From positions 3,048,001-3,112,000 of the forward strand of contig NZ_CP067124.1 of assembly GCF_028553725.1 (NCBI RefSeq): a stretch of DNA of 64,000 bases, given 5' to 3'. This document shows, one piece after another, positions 47,555 through 56,438 of this stretch (the first letter of the stretch is position 1; the number at the start of each line of letters is the position of its first letter). The position numbers were made by a program, and so were the translations under genes. This stretch comes from Paracoccus alcaliphilus. Lineage in GTDB: Bacteria > Pseudomonadota > Alphaproteobacteria > Rhodobacterales > Rhodobacteraceae. Below the pieces are notes generated by a model, which worked only from the letters and a program-made list of their open reading frames with translations, was not told the DNA's origin and did not search any database.

Positions 47555-48655
47555 TCAGCCCTTTTCCAACAGCCGTGTAACGGTTTCCTGAAGCCTGGCC
47601 AGTTGCTGGGCCATGCGGGGCAAACGGCGCACGGCTTTCTGAATTTCCATCTGCGTATCCATCCTGACCGCCGGATTGCCAAGGATGACGCGCCCGGCCG
47701 GAACGCGGGTGAATATCTTGCTGGCCCCGCCCGCGATCACGTCATCGCCCACGGTGATATTGTCGTTGACGCCGACCTTTCCGGCCAGAACGACGCGGTT
47801 GCCGACGCGCGCCGACCCGGCGACGCCCACTTGTGAACACAGCAGGCAGTCATCGCCGATCACCACATTATGGCCCAGCATGACAAGGTTATCGATCTTG
47901 GTGCCGGATCCCACGCGGGTCGAACGGATCGTGCCCCGGTCGATGGTGCTGTTGGCGCCGATTTCGACATCATCGCCGATCTCGACCCCGCCAAGCGAAT
48001 GGATGCGGGTCCAGTGCTGGGCCTTGATCTCGGCCCGTTCGCCAAGGGTGCGGCGGATTTCCTCGATGCCCGATTCCTCGGGCGTGACGAAGGAAAAGCC
48101 GTCGCCACCGATCGAGGCGCCGGGCTGCACGATCAGCCGGTCGCCCGCCGTCACGCCATGCGCGATGCGCACCCCGGCATGCAGGATCGCGTCGCGCCCC
48201 AGGCGGCTGCCCCGCCCGATCGAGACATGGCTGGCAATGCGCGCGCCGGGGCCGATCACCACATCCGCGCCGATCACGACGAAGGGGCCGATGGCCGCGC
48301 CCTCTCCGATCTGCGCCGAATCGTCGATCACCGCGCTCGGGTGGATGCCGGGCGCGATATCGGGGCCGGGATCGAAGGCGCGGGTCAGCCCGGCCATCAC
48401 CAGACGCGGGCGTGGCGCGAAGATCGCGGCCCGCAGACCATAGGCTTCGGGATCCATCCCCTCGGCCAGAATCGCCATGCAGCCGGGTTTCAGCGCATCG
48501 GCATATTTCGGTGACATGGCCAGCGCGATCACGCCACCGTCACCCTCGACCGGCTGCACGTTGTCGGGTTCGGCCGCGCCGGTCACCTGCAGCGACTGTT
48601 CGCCCCAGCTTTGCGCATCCAGCGCTTGCGCCAATTCTGCTATGGTCACAGGCAT
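47555..48655 (-). CDS. lpxD: UDP-3-O-acylglucosamine N-acyltransferase (LpxD)
   Basis: A 366-residue trimeric left-handed beta-helix enzyme adding the second 3-hydroxyacyl chain in lipid A synthesis. The N-terminal uridine-binding domain (VTIAELAQALDAQ...VIALAMSPKYADAL) precedes hexapeptide repeats (IHPSAVIDDSAQIGEGAAIG...). The catalytic His is in KIDNLVMLGHNVVIGD, the usual place, and GNPAVRMDTQMEIQKAVRRLP closes the helix. ATG 48655 follows GGGAACC; an in-frame ATG at 48721 is unlikely. The gene is not in the bam/skp cluster as in enterobacteria but with an ACP and ketosynthase. Confidence 0.94.
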   Translation of the reverse strand: MPVTIAELAQALDAQSWGEQSLQVTGAAEPDNVQPVEGDGGVIALAMSPKYADALKPGCMAILAEGMDPEAYGLRAAIFAPRPRLVMAGLTRAFDPGPDIAPGIHPSAVIDDSAQIGEGAAIGPFVVIGADVVIGPGARIASHVSIGRGSRLGRDAILHAGVRIAHGVTAGDRLIVQPGASIGGDGFSFVTPEESGIEEIRRTLGERAEIKAQHWTRIHSLGGVEIGDDVEIGANSTIDRGTIRSTRVGSGTKIDNLVMLGHNVVIGDDCLLCSQVGVAGSARVGNRVVLAGKVGVNDNITVGDDVIAGGASKIFTRVPAGRVILGNPAVRMDTQMEIQKAVRRLPRMAQQLARLQETVTRLLEKG

Positions 48656-48680
48656 ATCGGTTCCCCTTTGCCAAAGGGGC

Positions 48681-50306
48681 TTAATCGCTCCGCGCGCGCG
48701 AATCCAGCCCGGCCTGTTCAATCAATGGCCAAAGCGCCTCGTCCCGGCCATAGATATCGTCGTGGAATGCGACCCTTCCATCGGCATCGGGAAAGGCGGT
48801 GAAATAGACCAGATGCACCGGCACATTCGGCGTCAGCGCCAGCCAGCGTTCACGCCCGCCCTCCAGCGCGCGGCGGAACATTGCCTGCGGATCGTCGGTC
48901 TGCTGCGACAGCAGCACATGGGCCAGATCGAACGGATCGCCGATACGGATACAGCCGTTGGAATAGGCGCGGCTGCGATTGCCGAACAGATGCTTGGTCG
49001 GGGTGTCGTGCAGATAGATGTTCCACGGATTGGGAAAGATGAATTTCACCAGCCCCAGCGCATTGTTGTCGCCCGGCTTCTGCTGCATCCGAAAGGGAAA
49101 ATTCGCCGCCGTATAGCGCGAAAAGTCGATCTGTCCGCGCGGAATCACCCGCCCGGCGCCATCGACGACATCAATATGCGACACCGCGTGCCGGTTGGCC
49201 TTCAGCTGCGGCAGATAGTCCCGCACCGTAATCGAGCGCGGCACGTTCCAGCGCGGATTGACCACGACATATTCCATCTGGTCCGAGAATTCCGGCGTCT
49301 GCCGGTCGGCATCAGTGGTGCCGACAACCGTGCGGGTCTGGAAAACCTGCTGGCCCTGATCGAAAATCCGCGCGGTGAATTCGGGGATGTTCACCCAGAC
49401 GTGACGGGCCTGCAAATCCTCGCCGGCCAGCCAGCGCATCCGCTCCAGCGACATGATGATGCGACGGCTGCCCTCGTCCAGCCCGGCATTCAGCGCCCGG
49501 ATCGTGCGCGGACCGGCGATGCCATCGGCGGGCAGCCCGATCGCCTGCTGATAGCGCATGACCTCGGCCGCAAGCGTCGCGTCGTAAAGATCGGCGGGGC
49601 CGGCCGCGCCAAAGCCGATGGCGGCCAGACGCCGACGCAGCGGTACGACGCCCTCGCCGCGCATACCGACGCGCCAGACGGCTTCGGGCGCCTTGGGCAG
49701 ATCGGGCGGCGCGGTCAGGGCGGGACGCTCTGCCAGCGCCCGCCGCAAGACCTCATAGGCCGGGTGCTGCGGCGCGACTGATTCCAGAAAGCCCGCCGGA
49801 TCATCGCTGGCGATGAATTCGGCCATCAGTCGATCCACGGCGGGTCGGTTGACCTGCCGGTGAATCTGCGCGCTGACCCGCCCCGGCCGGATCATCCCGC
49901 CGGTCAGATCGGACAGATAGCGTGCCAGAGCCTCGGCATGGGCGATCTCTGCCGCCAGATCCTGCCCGGCACCGGCCAGCAGGTCGGGGCGGTAACGCGA
50001 AACCGGGATGCCATGAGAGCCGCTGTCGGATACGGCCCGCTGCACGGCCTCGCGCCGAATCTGTCCCTCGGGCCCGTCGAAAACCGGCTGCAAACCATTC
50101 GCGCCATAAAAGGCCGCGACCACGGGATTCGCCGCCGCAGCCCGCGCCAGAGCCATTTCATCAGCCGAAAATTCAAGCCGGGGGGCGATGGCGGCATGCA
50201 AAGGCGCAAGACCGGCCTGTGGCGCGGCTGGCTGCGCAACCACAGATTGCCCGGCCATCAGGACCATCAGGGCCAGAAACGCCGCCATTTTTTTGCCGCC
50301 GATCAT
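48681..50306 (-). CDS. L,D-transpeptidase (YcbB/LdtD-like, YkuD domain)
   Basis: A 541-residue periplasmic enzyme. Signal peptide region KKMAAFLALMVLMAGQSVVA; start ATG at 50306 has GAGG 5 bases upstream. The middle has a peptidoglycan-binding domain (LRRRLAAIGFGA...VMRYQQAIGLPADGIAGPRTIRALN), and the YkuD catalytic site is HLFGNRSRAYSNGCIRIGDP with the catalytic Cys. It forms 3-3 cross-links or attaches proteins to peptidoglycan. It is 25 bases upstream of lpxD on the same strand, placing cell-wall and lipid A genes in one operon. Confidence 0.93.
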   Translation of the reverse strand: MIGGKKMAAFLALMVLMAGQSVVAQPAAPQAGLAPLHAAIAPRLEFSADEMALARAAAANPVVAAFYGANGLQPVFDGPEGQIRREAVQRAVSDSGSHGIPVSRYRPDLLAGAGQDLAAEIAHAEALARYLSDLTGGMIRPGRVSAQIHRQVNRPAVDRLMAEFIASDDPAGFLESVAPQHPAYEVLRRALAERPALTAPPDLPKAPEAVWRVGMRGEGVVPLRRRLAAIGFGAAGPADLYDATLAAEVMRYQQAIGLPADGIAGPRTIRALNAGLDEGSRRIIMSLERMRWLAGEDLQARHVWVNIPEFTARIFDQGQQVFQTRTVVGTTDADRQTPEFSDQMEYVVVNPRWNVPRSITVRDYLPQLKANRHAVSHIDVVDGAGRVIPRGQIDFSRYTAANFPFRMQQKPGDNNALGLVKFIFPNPWNIYLHDTPTKHLFGNRSRAYSNGCIRIGDPFDLAHVLLSQQTDDPQAMFRRALEGGRERWLALTPNVPVHLVYFTAFPDADGRVAFHDDIYGRDEALWPLIEQAGLDSRARSD

Positions 50307-50523
50307 CACGCCCTCATCACGCGAACCACACTGAATTTTCACATTTTCTCAAGTTTTGGTCCATATTCCGTGACCGCACCACCAGCCGAGCCTGGTCCAC
50401 CGTTGCGAAAGGAACACATGGCTATGGCTGTTGCGTCACAACCCAGGGTATCGGCAAAAACCCGCCTATGCCAGCAAAAGAAGAGCAAAAGGCGAAGGAA
50501 ATAGTTCCCGAAACCGCCCGGCT

Positions 50524-50554
50524 TTGACATATTGTTAGGAAGTTCAGGTTAAAA
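50524..50554 (+). promoter_or_regulatory. Possible promoter of the DUF882 gene
   Basis: A perfect -35 TTGACA at 50524-50529 is followed at 17-19 bases by an A/T-rich stretch GGTTAAAAC that could hold the -10 element. The gene starts about 60 bases downstream. The -10 match is weak. The rest of the 300-base gap between the divergent L,D-transpeptidase and DUF882 genes holds nothing recognised. Confidence 0.4.
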
Positions 50555-50610
50555 CTCTGGGCGCACCGCGCGGAACGCGGCAAAAAACGAAGCAGGACAG
50601 GCGATCTGAC

Positions 50611-51171
50611 ATGACAATGGACCTAATCTCCCGTCGGGGCATCATGGGTGTCTTTGCGGCGACCACGGTGGCTGCCGCCCCCGTGATGGCGAATGCCTTC
50701 GGTTTTCTCCGTGGTGCGGGCGACATGCGGCGCGTTCGCATGTATTCGGGCAGGACCGGGGAAAGCATCGACACGGTTTACTGGGTCGATGGCAAGTATA
50801 TCCGTGAATCCCTTAATGAAATCAACATCTTCATGCGTGACTGGCGGACCGGAACGGCCATCGGCATCGACCCGCGCACCATTGATGTGGCTGCGGCCTC
50901 GCACCGGCTGTTGCAGACCAACGAACCCTATATGATGCTGTCGGGCTATCGCTCGCCGCAGACCAATGCCATGCTGCGCCGCACCTCGGGCGGGGTCGCG
51001 CAGAACTCGCTCCATGTGACGGGCAAGGCGGCGGACCTGCGGCTGAAATCGCGTTCGGTCAACCAGATGTATCAGGCAGCATTGTCCTGCCGGGCCGGGG
51101 GCGTCGGCAAATATTCGCGCTCGAACTTCGTGCATATGGATTGCGGGCCGATCCGCAGCTGGGGTTCCTGA
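50611..51171 (+). CDS. YcbK-like murein endopeptidase (DUF882, peptidase M15 fold)
   Basis: A 186-residue exported protein with a Tat-type signal (SRRGIMGVFAATTVAAAPVMANA). The DUF882 domain shows EINIFMRDWRTGTAIGIDPRTID, LSGYRSPQTNAMLRR, NSLHVTGKAADLRL with the zinc His and Asp, and FVHMDCGPIRSWG with the last His. Such proteins (E. coli MepK/YcbK) cut peptide cross-links in peptidoglycan, including 3-3 links. Being divergent from the L,D-transpeptidase, which makes such links, fits this. It is followed by a terminator. Confidence 0.9.
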   Translation: MTMDLISRRGIMGVFAATTVAAAPVMANAFGFLRGAGDMRRVRMYSGRTGESIDTVYWVDGKYIRESLNEINIFMRDWRTGTAIGIDPRTIDVAAASHRLLQTNEPYMMLSGYRSPQTNAMLRRTSGGVAQNSLHVTGKAADLRLKSRSVNQMYQAALSCRAGGVGKYSRSNFVHMDCGPIRSWGS

Positions 51172-51252
51172 TCACCCCTGCGCGATCCACGACTTGCCGA
51201 ACCAACCTTCCTGCGCCGCCCGACGATATGCCGGGCGGCGGGATGGTTTCAG

Positions 51253-51273
51253 GACCGCCGCGGCGGTCTTTTT
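51253..51273 (+). terminator. Rho-independent terminator of the DUF882 gene
   Basis: The palindrome GACCGCCGCGGCGGTC is followed by TTTTT, about 80 bases after the stop. Confidence 0.75.
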
Positions 51274-51434
51274 GGTATTTGGCGCCCCCTCTCCTGCCCG
51301 ATCCCGCGTGGATTCCGACAGGTCATGCGACACGAACAGCCATTGACACTGGGGGGCGGCTTCGCAACCCTTGACGGATGAACACATCCGTCTGGCCACC
51401 CCGTGGCCGATCGAAGGAGCGACGATCAACACGC

Positions 51435-52022
51435 ATGACCTCGCCATCCCCCCGCAGGATCCGCACGCTGAAGCGAATCCAGGCCTCTGCCATCCGCCTT
51501 GCCCTTGCCGAAGGGCTGAACAACATCACGACCGAGAGCATCGCCCGCGATGCGGGCATCAGCACGCGCACCTTCTTCAACCATTACCCTTATAAGGAAG
51601 CGGCGATCATGGGGCCGCCGCCCGACTATCCTGCGGATGCGACCGAGCGTTTCGTCAGTGGGCGCGGACGGTTGATCGATGATCTGAACCTGCTGATCGC
51701 GGCGCATTTGAGGCGCTTCGTCGATGACCGGGAAATGATCGCCAACATGCTGCGGCTCAGCGAAACCGACGCGAAATTGCAGGCGCTGCGCAAGAATGCG
51801 GTGCTGGCCCGGCGCGCGCAGCTGAACCAGATGCTGCAACGCCGGATGCCGCATGTGCGGCCGGTCATGGCCGAGATCCTCGCCTCGGCCATCATCGCGG
51901 CGACGAACAATGCCACCGACGAATGGGCCTTTGGCCGGCGTGAAGATTTCATCGAACTGGCCCGCGAGAATCTGGAGCTGATCCTGCCCTCGGCCGCGCT
52001 GCTGAACGCGCCGCCCGGCTGA
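51435..52022 (+). CDS. TetR family transcriptional regulator
   Basis: A 195-residue regulator. The HTH (IRLALAEGLNNITTESIARDAGISTRTFFNHYPYKEAAIMGPP) is at about residues 19-61. The C-terminal part is all-helical without a recognisable ligand family, and ends LELILPSAALLNAPPG. ATG 51435 (MTSPSPRRIRTLKRIQ) is chosen; an in-frame ATG at 51378 adds an Arg-rich leader. It is convergent with the RutR-like gene, with only 3 bases between stops. Its target is not evident. Confidence 0.82.
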   Translation: MTSPSPRRIRTLKRIQASAIRLALAEGLNNITTESIARDAGISTRTFFNHYPYKEAAIMGPPPDYPADATERFVSGRGRLIDDLNLLIAAHLRRFVDDREMIANMLRLSETDAKLQALRKNAVLARRAQLNQMLQRRMPHVRPVMAEILASAIIAATNNATDEWAFGRREDFIELARENLELILPSAALLNAPPG

Positions 52023-52025
52023 TTT

Positions 52026-52643
52026 TCAGACCGACAGCATCCGCCGATAGAGGTTTTCCAGAAAGGCCCCGGCCTCGGCCAGCGGATCATGCCCCGGCCC
52101 CAGCACCGCCCGGACCTGCGTGTCGAAATCGGCGTAATGCTGCGTCAGCGCCCAGATCGAGAAGATCAGGTGATGCGGATCGACCGGCGCCAGCCGCCCG
52201 GCATCCGACCATTGCCGGAAGATGGCGACAGTCGCATCGACAAGCTCGCGCAGATGGCCGCCCAGAATATCGGACAGATGCGGCGCACCCTGAATCACCT
52301 CATGCGCAAAAAGACGGCTTTCGCGGGGATAGTCGCGCGACATCTCCAGCTTGGCGCGGACATAGCGCAGAATTTCCTCCAGCGGGTCGCCCTGCGGGTC
52401 GATCCGGCGCAGCGGCGCCAGCCACATATCCAGTTGCGCGCTGAGCAGGGTGCGATGGATTTCGTCTTTGGAATCGAAGTAATAAAGCACGTTCGGCTTG
52501 GACAGGCCGGAAGCCTCGGCGATCTGATCGATGGTCGCACCGCGAAATCCATGCGCCGCAAAGACGGTCAGCGCGCCCTCCAGAATCAATTCCCGGTTGC
52601 GCTTCTGGATCCGGGTCATCCGGGGCTGGCTGTCATCACTCAT
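52026..52643 (-). CDS. rutR: RutR-like TetR-family repressor of pyrimidine metabolism
   Basis: A 205-residue TetR regulator: ILEGALTVFAAHGFRGATIDQIAEASGLSKPNVLYYFDSKDEIHRTLL is the HTH domain at about 19-66, and the C-terminal domain (PRESRLFAHEVIQGAPHLSDIL...LIFSIWALTQHYADFDTQV) matches the RutR type, which in E. coli binds uracil or thymine and then leaves DNA. The gene is divergent from a pyrimidine degradation operon, and a sequence close to the RutR consensus lies between them. It probably represses the operon until pyrimidines accumulate. Confidence 0.88.
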   Translation of the reverse strand: MSDDSQPRMTRIQKRNRELILEGALTVFAAHGFRGATIDQIAEASGLSKPNVLYYFDSKDEIHRTLLSAQLDMWLAPLRRIDPQGDPLEEILRYVRAKLEMSRDYPRESRLFAHEVIQGAPHLSDILGGHLRELVDATVAIFRQWSDAGRLAPVDPHHLIFSIWALTQHYADFDTQVRAVLGPGHDPLAEAGAFLENLYRRMLSV

Positions 52644-52713
52644 CGTCGCTCCGCTGGATATGGCTGATATTAGGGCAGATTTGATAAAAATGGGATCCGG
52701 GACAAGGGCGCGC

Positions 52714-52741
52714 TTGACTGATTACGGCCCCGTGCTAGCGT
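52714..52741 (+). promoter_or_regulatory. Sigma70-type promoter of the pyrimidine operon
   Basis: TTGACT at 52714-52719, 16-base spacer, TAGCGT at 52736-52741. The predicted start falls at about 52748, inside the RutR operator, so repressor binding would block initiation. Confidence 0.6.
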
Positions 52742-52745
52742 AAGA

Positions 52746-52761
52746 CTGACCATTTGGTCAG
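52746..52761. promoter_or_regulatory. RutR operator
   Basis: CTGACCATTTGGTCAG is a palindrome matching the E. coli RutR consensus TTGACCANNTGGTCAA at all inner positions. It lies between the divergent rutR-like gene and the amidohydrolase gene. Confidence 0.85.
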
Positions 52762-52877
52762 CAATTGGCAAGGATTGTCGCGCGAACCGCCGCTGTCGGG
52801 CCTTCCGCAAGACATCGACGATCCGGACCATGGCCCGACCCCGCAAAAGACGGGGCGGACAACAGGAAGGAACAGAC

Positions 52878-54143
52878 ATGACCGATGCAAGCGGGCTGCC
52901 CGCCGCTGCCAATATGAAGGTCGATGGCGACAGGCTGTGGGACAGCCTGATGCAGATGGCCAGGATCGGCCCCGGCGTGGCCGGTGGCAACAACCGACAG
53001 ACCCTGACCGATGCCGATGCCGAAGCCCGCATCCTGTTCCGGACATGGTGCGAGGCGGCAGGCATGGTCATGGGCCTCGACCGCATGGGCAACATGTTCA
53101 TGCGGCATGAGGGCGCTGAGCCCGATCTGGACCCGGTTTATATCGGCAGCCATCTGGATACCCAGCCCACGGGCGGCAAATATGACGGCGTGCTGGGTGT
53201 GCTGTCGGGGCTGGAGGTGGTCCGCTCGATCCGCGACATGGGGCTGGTGACGCGACGCCCCATCGTGGTGACCAACTGGACCAATGAGGAAGGTACCCGC
53301 TTTGCCCCGGCGATGCTGGCCTCGGGCGTGTTCGCGGGCGTGCTGACCGAGGATTACGCCAACAGCCGCGAGGATGCCGAGGGGCTGCGTTTCGGCGATG
53401 AGCTGGACCGGATCGGCTGGCGCGGCGACGAGGTGCCGGGCGACCGCAAGATCCATGCGATGTTCGAGTATCACATCGAGCAGGGACCGATCCTCGAGGC
53501 CAAGGGCAAGCAGATCGGTGTGGTGACGCATGGGCAGGGCTTGTGGTGGTTGCAGGTCACGCTGACCGGCAAGGATGCGCATACCGGATCGACGCCGATG
53601 AGCATGCGGGTGAATGCGGGGCTGGGCATGGCGCGGATCATCGAGGCGGTGCATCGCATCGCCATGGATCATCAGCCCGATGCCGTGGGCGCGGTCGGGC
53701 AGGCCAATGTCTGGCCGAACAGCCGCAACGTGATCCCGGGCCGGGCGGTCTTTACCGTCGATTTCCGCAGCCCCGATCAGGCCAAGCTGGACCGGATGCG
53801 GGCGCTGCTGGAAGATGAGGCGCCGAAGATCGCGGCCGAACTGGGCCTTGGGATCGAGATCGAGCCGGTCGGCCATTTCGACCCGGTGACCTTCGATCCG
53901 GAACTGGCCGGGACACTGCGCTTGGCAGCCGAGAGGCTGGGCTATAGCCATATGGATATCGTCAGCGGCGCGGGACATGACGCCTGCTGGATCAACAGGG
54001 TCGCGCCGACGGTGATGATCATGTGCCCCTGCGTGGACGGGCTGAGCCATAATGAGGCCGAAGAGATCAGCCCGGAATGGGCCAAGGCGGGGGCCGATGT
54101 GCTGCTGCATGCAGTGCTGGACACCGCAGGGACTGTCCGCTGA
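52878..54143 (+). CDS. N-carbamoyl-beta-alanine amidohydrolase (hydantoinase/carbamoylase family)
   Basis: A 421-residue M20-fold amidase that splits N-carbamoyl-beta-alanine (or the isobutyrate analogue from thymine) to the amino acid, CO2 and ammonia, the third step of reductive pyrimidine breakdown. Metal ligands: His-Asp in GSHLDTQPTGGKYDGVLGVL, the Glu pair in TNWTNEEGTRFAP, His in FEYHIEQGPILE, and AGHDACWI. ATG 52878 follows AAGGA. It is the first gene of the RutR-controlled operon; substrate choice is inferred from its dihydropyrimidinase partner, since L-carbamoylases have the same fold. Confidence 0.9.
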   Translation: MTDASGLPAAANMKVDGDRLWDSLMQMARIGPGVAGGNNRQTLTDADAEARILFRTWCEAAGMVMGLDRMGNMFMRHEGAEPDLDPVYIGSHLDTQPTGGKYDGVLGVLSGLEVVRSIRDMGLVTRRPIVVTNWTNEEGTRFAPAMLASGVFAGVLTEDYANSREDAEGLRFGDELDRIGWRGDEVPGDRKIHAMFEYHIEQGPILEAKGKQIGVVTHGQGLWWLQVTLTGKDAHTGSTPMSMRVNAGLGMARIIEAVHRIAMDHQPDAVGAVGQANVWPNSRNVIPGRAVFTVDFRSPDQAKLDRMRALLEDEAPKIAAELGLGIEIEPVGHFDPVTFDPELAGTLRLAAERLGYSHMDIVSGAGHDACWINRVAPTVMIMCPCVDGLSHNEAEEISPEWAKAGADVLLHAVLDTAGTVR

Positions 54144-54155
54144 GGCCAGGTGCGG

Positions 54156-54203
54156 CCGGGGGCCAGCCCCCGGACCCCCGGGATATTTGAACACCAGAGA
54201 TGA
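54156..54203 (+). repeat. Dispersed hairpin-plus-tail repeat, copy A3
   Basis: CCGGGGGCCAGCCCCCGG hairpin, then ACCCCCGGGATATTTGAACA and CCAGAGATGAG. It lies within the pyrimidine operon between the first two genes; the GAGG at 54202-54205, at its right edge, is the likely ribosome-binding site of the dihydropyrimidinase gene. Confidence 0.8.
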
Positions 54204-54211
54204 GGACGGCG

Positions 54212-55663
54212 ATGAGCACGATTATTCGCAACGGGACTGTCGTGACGGCGGATCTGACATACAAGGCCGATGTGCTGATCGAGGGTGGCAGGATCGCCGC
54301 GATCGGCGAGGGGCTGGTGGGCGATGAGGTTCTGGATGCCTCGGGCTGCCTGATCATGCCGGGGGGGATCGACCCGCATACCCATCTGGAGATGCCCTTC
54401 ATGGGCACCTATTCCGCCGATGATTTCGAATCCGGCACGCGGGCGGCGCTGGCGGGCGGGACGACCATGGTGGTGGATTTCGCCCTGCCCTCGCCCGGGC
54501 AGGGGCTGATGGATGCGTTGCAGATGTGGGACAACAAGTCCGGGCGGGCGCATTGCGATTACAGCTTTCACATGGCGGTGACATGGTGGGGACAGCAGGT
54601 CTTTGACGAGATGGAGGCGGTGGTGAAGCGCGGCATCACCAGCTTCAAGCATTTCATGGCCTATAAGGGCGCGCTGATGGTGAATGACGATGAGCTGTTC
54701 GCCAGTTTCCGCCGGGTCGGTGATCTGGGCGGGGTCGCGCTGGTTCATGCCGAGAATGGCGATGTGGTGGCGGAACTGTCGGCGCGGCTGCTGGCCGAGG
54801 GGAATGTGGGGCCCGAGGGGCATGCCTATTCCCGGCCGCCGCAGGTCGAGGGCGAGGCGACGAATCGCGCCATCATGGTGGCCGATATGGCCGGGGTGCC
54901 GCTTTATGTCGTGCATGTCAGTTGCGAGGACAGCCATGAGGCCATCCGGCGGGCGCGGGCCCAGGGCAAGCGCGTCTGGGGCGAGCCGCTGATCCAGCAT
55001 CTGACTCTGGATGAGAGCGAGTATTTCAATGCCGACTGGGACCATGCCGCGCGGCGGGTGATGTCGCCTCCGTTCCGCAACAAGAGCCATCAGGCCAGTC
55101 TGTGGGCCGGGCTGCAATCGGGCAGCCTGTCGGTCGTGGCCACCGATCATTGCGCCTTTACCACGGAACAGAAACGCTATGGCGTCGGCGATTTCACCAA
55201 GATCCCCAATGGCACCGGCGGGCTGGAGGACCGGATGCCGATGCTGTGGACGCATGGCGTGGAAACGGGCCGTCTGACGCCCAATGAATTCGTCGCCGCC
55301 ACCTCGACCAATATCGCCAAGATCCTGGGGATGTATCCGAGGAAGGGTGCGGTTCTGGTGGGCAGCGATGCCGATCTGGTGGTCTGGGACCCCGGGGCGG
55401 AAAAGACCATCAGCGCGGGCAGTCAGCAATCTGCCATCGATTACAATGTCTTCGAAGGGCAGAAGGTGAAGGGGCTGCCGCGCTATACCCTGACGCGCGG
55501 TGTGGTTGCCGTAACCGAGGGTAAGCTGGACAGTCGCGAAGGGCATGGCGAATTCGTCGCGCGTGAGCCACGCGGCAATGTCAACCGGGCGCTGTCGGCA
55601 TGGAAGGAACTGACCGCGCCGCGTCCGGTGGAACGGTCGGGCATTCCGGCAAGCGGGGTGTGA
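54212..55663 (+). CDS. hydA: Dihydropyrimidinase (D-hydantoinase)
   Basis: A 483-residue amidohydrolase opening the ring of dihydrouracil or dihydrothymine, the second step of reductive pyrimidine breakdown. Binuclear metal site: GGIDPHTHLEMPF (HxH), the carboxylated Lys in TSFKHFMAYKGAL, His in YVVHVSCEDSHEAI and Asp in VATDHCAF. The end has VVWDPGAEKTISAGSQQSAIDYNVFEGQKVKGLP, typical of hydantoinases. ATG 54212 is chosen because GAGG lies 6 bases before it; ATG 54200 has none. Second gene of the operon. Confidence 0.95.
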   Translation: MSTIIRNGTVVTADLTYKADVLIEGGRIAAIGEGLVGDEVLDASGCLIMPGGIDPHTHLEMPFMGTYSADDFESGTRAALAGGTTMVVDFALPSPGQGLMDALQMWDNKSGRAHCDYSFHMAVTWWGQQVFDEMEAVVKRGITSFKHFMAYKGALMVNDDELFASFRRVGDLGGVALVHAENGDVVAELSARLLAEGNVGPEGHAYSRPPQVEGEATNRAIMVADMAGVPLYVVHVSCEDSHEAIRRARAQGKRVWGEPLIQHLTLDESEYFNADWDHAARRVMSPPFRNKSHQASLWAGLQSGSLSVVATDHCAFTTEQKRYGVGDFTKIPNGTGGLEDRMPMLWTHGVETGRLTPNEFVAATSTNIAKILGMYPRKGAVLVGSDADLVVWDPGAEKTISAGSQQSAIDYNVFEGQKVKGLPRYTLTRGVVAVTEGKLDSREGHGEFVAREPRGNVNRALSAWKELTAPRPVERSGIPASGV

Positions 55664-55664
55664 T

Positions 55665-56438
55665 TTGGGCGTGATCGAGGCGCGGGACGTCAGCCTGACC
55701 TTTCAGACCGCCGACGGGCCGGTCCATGCGTTGAAGGATGTCAGCCTGACGGTCAATCAGGGCGATTTCGTCAGTTTCATCGGGCCGTCGGGCTGCGGCA
55801 AGACCACTTTCCTGCGCACCATCGCCGCGCTGGAGGCGCCGACCGGCGGTCATCTGGCGGTCAACGGGATGAGCGCGGATCAGGCGCGGCGGGCGCGGGC
55901 CTATGGCTATGTGTTTCAGGCGCCGGGCCTTTATCCGTGGCGGACGATTGCCGGCAATATCAGCCTGCCGCTGGAGATCATGGGGTTTTCGCGCACCGAC
56001 CGGGCCGAGCGAATCGCGCGGGTGATGGAACTGGTCGAGCTGTCGGGTTTCGGCGGCAAATTTCCGTGGCAATTGTCGGGCGGGATGCAGCAACGGGCCA
56101 GCATCGCCCGCGCCCTGGCCTTCGACGCCGATATCCTGCTGATGGACGAACCCTTCGGCGCGCTGGACGAAATCGTGCGCGACCGGCTGAACGAGGCGCT
56201 GCTGGAACTGTGGCGCAAGACCGGCAAGACCATCGGTTTCGTAACCCACTCGATTCCCGAGGCGGTCTATCTGTCCACCCGCATCGTCGTCATGTCGCCG
56301 CGTCCGGGCCGTATCACCAGGGTGATCGAAAGCCCGCTGCCCCGTGAACGGCCGCTGGAAATCCGCGACACGCCGGAATTCATCGCCCTGTCGCAAGAGG
56401 TGCGCGAAGGGCTGCGCGAGGGGCACAGCTATGACTGA
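55665..56438 (+). CDS. ABC transporter ATP-binding protein (nitrate/sulfonate/pyrimidine type)
   Basis: A 257-residue ATPase. Walker A GPSGCGKTTFLRTIAALE is near residue 42, Q-loop YVFQAPGLYPWRTI, signature LSGGMQQRASIARALA, Walker B ILLMDEPFGALDE and the H-loop VTHSIPEAVYLSTRIVVM. This is the SsuB/TauB/ThiZ-like branch that pairs with NMT1-type receptors. The start is TTG 55665 or GTG 55671, directly after the hydA stop; neither has a good ribosome-binding site, so translational coupling is likely. It powers uptake by the two permeases that follow. Confidence 0.93.
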   Translation: MGVIEARDVSLTFQTADGPVHALKDVSLTVNQGDFVSFIGPSGCGKTTFLRTIAALEAPTGGHLAVNGMSADQARRARAYGYVFQAPGLYPWRTIAGNISLPLEIMGFSRTDRAERIARVMELVELSGFGGKFPWQLSGGMQQRASIARALAFDADILLMDEPFGALDEIVRDRLNEALLELWRKTGKTIGFVTHSIPEAVYLSTRIVVMSPRPGRITRVIESPLPRERPLEIRDTPEFIALSQEVREGLREGHSYD

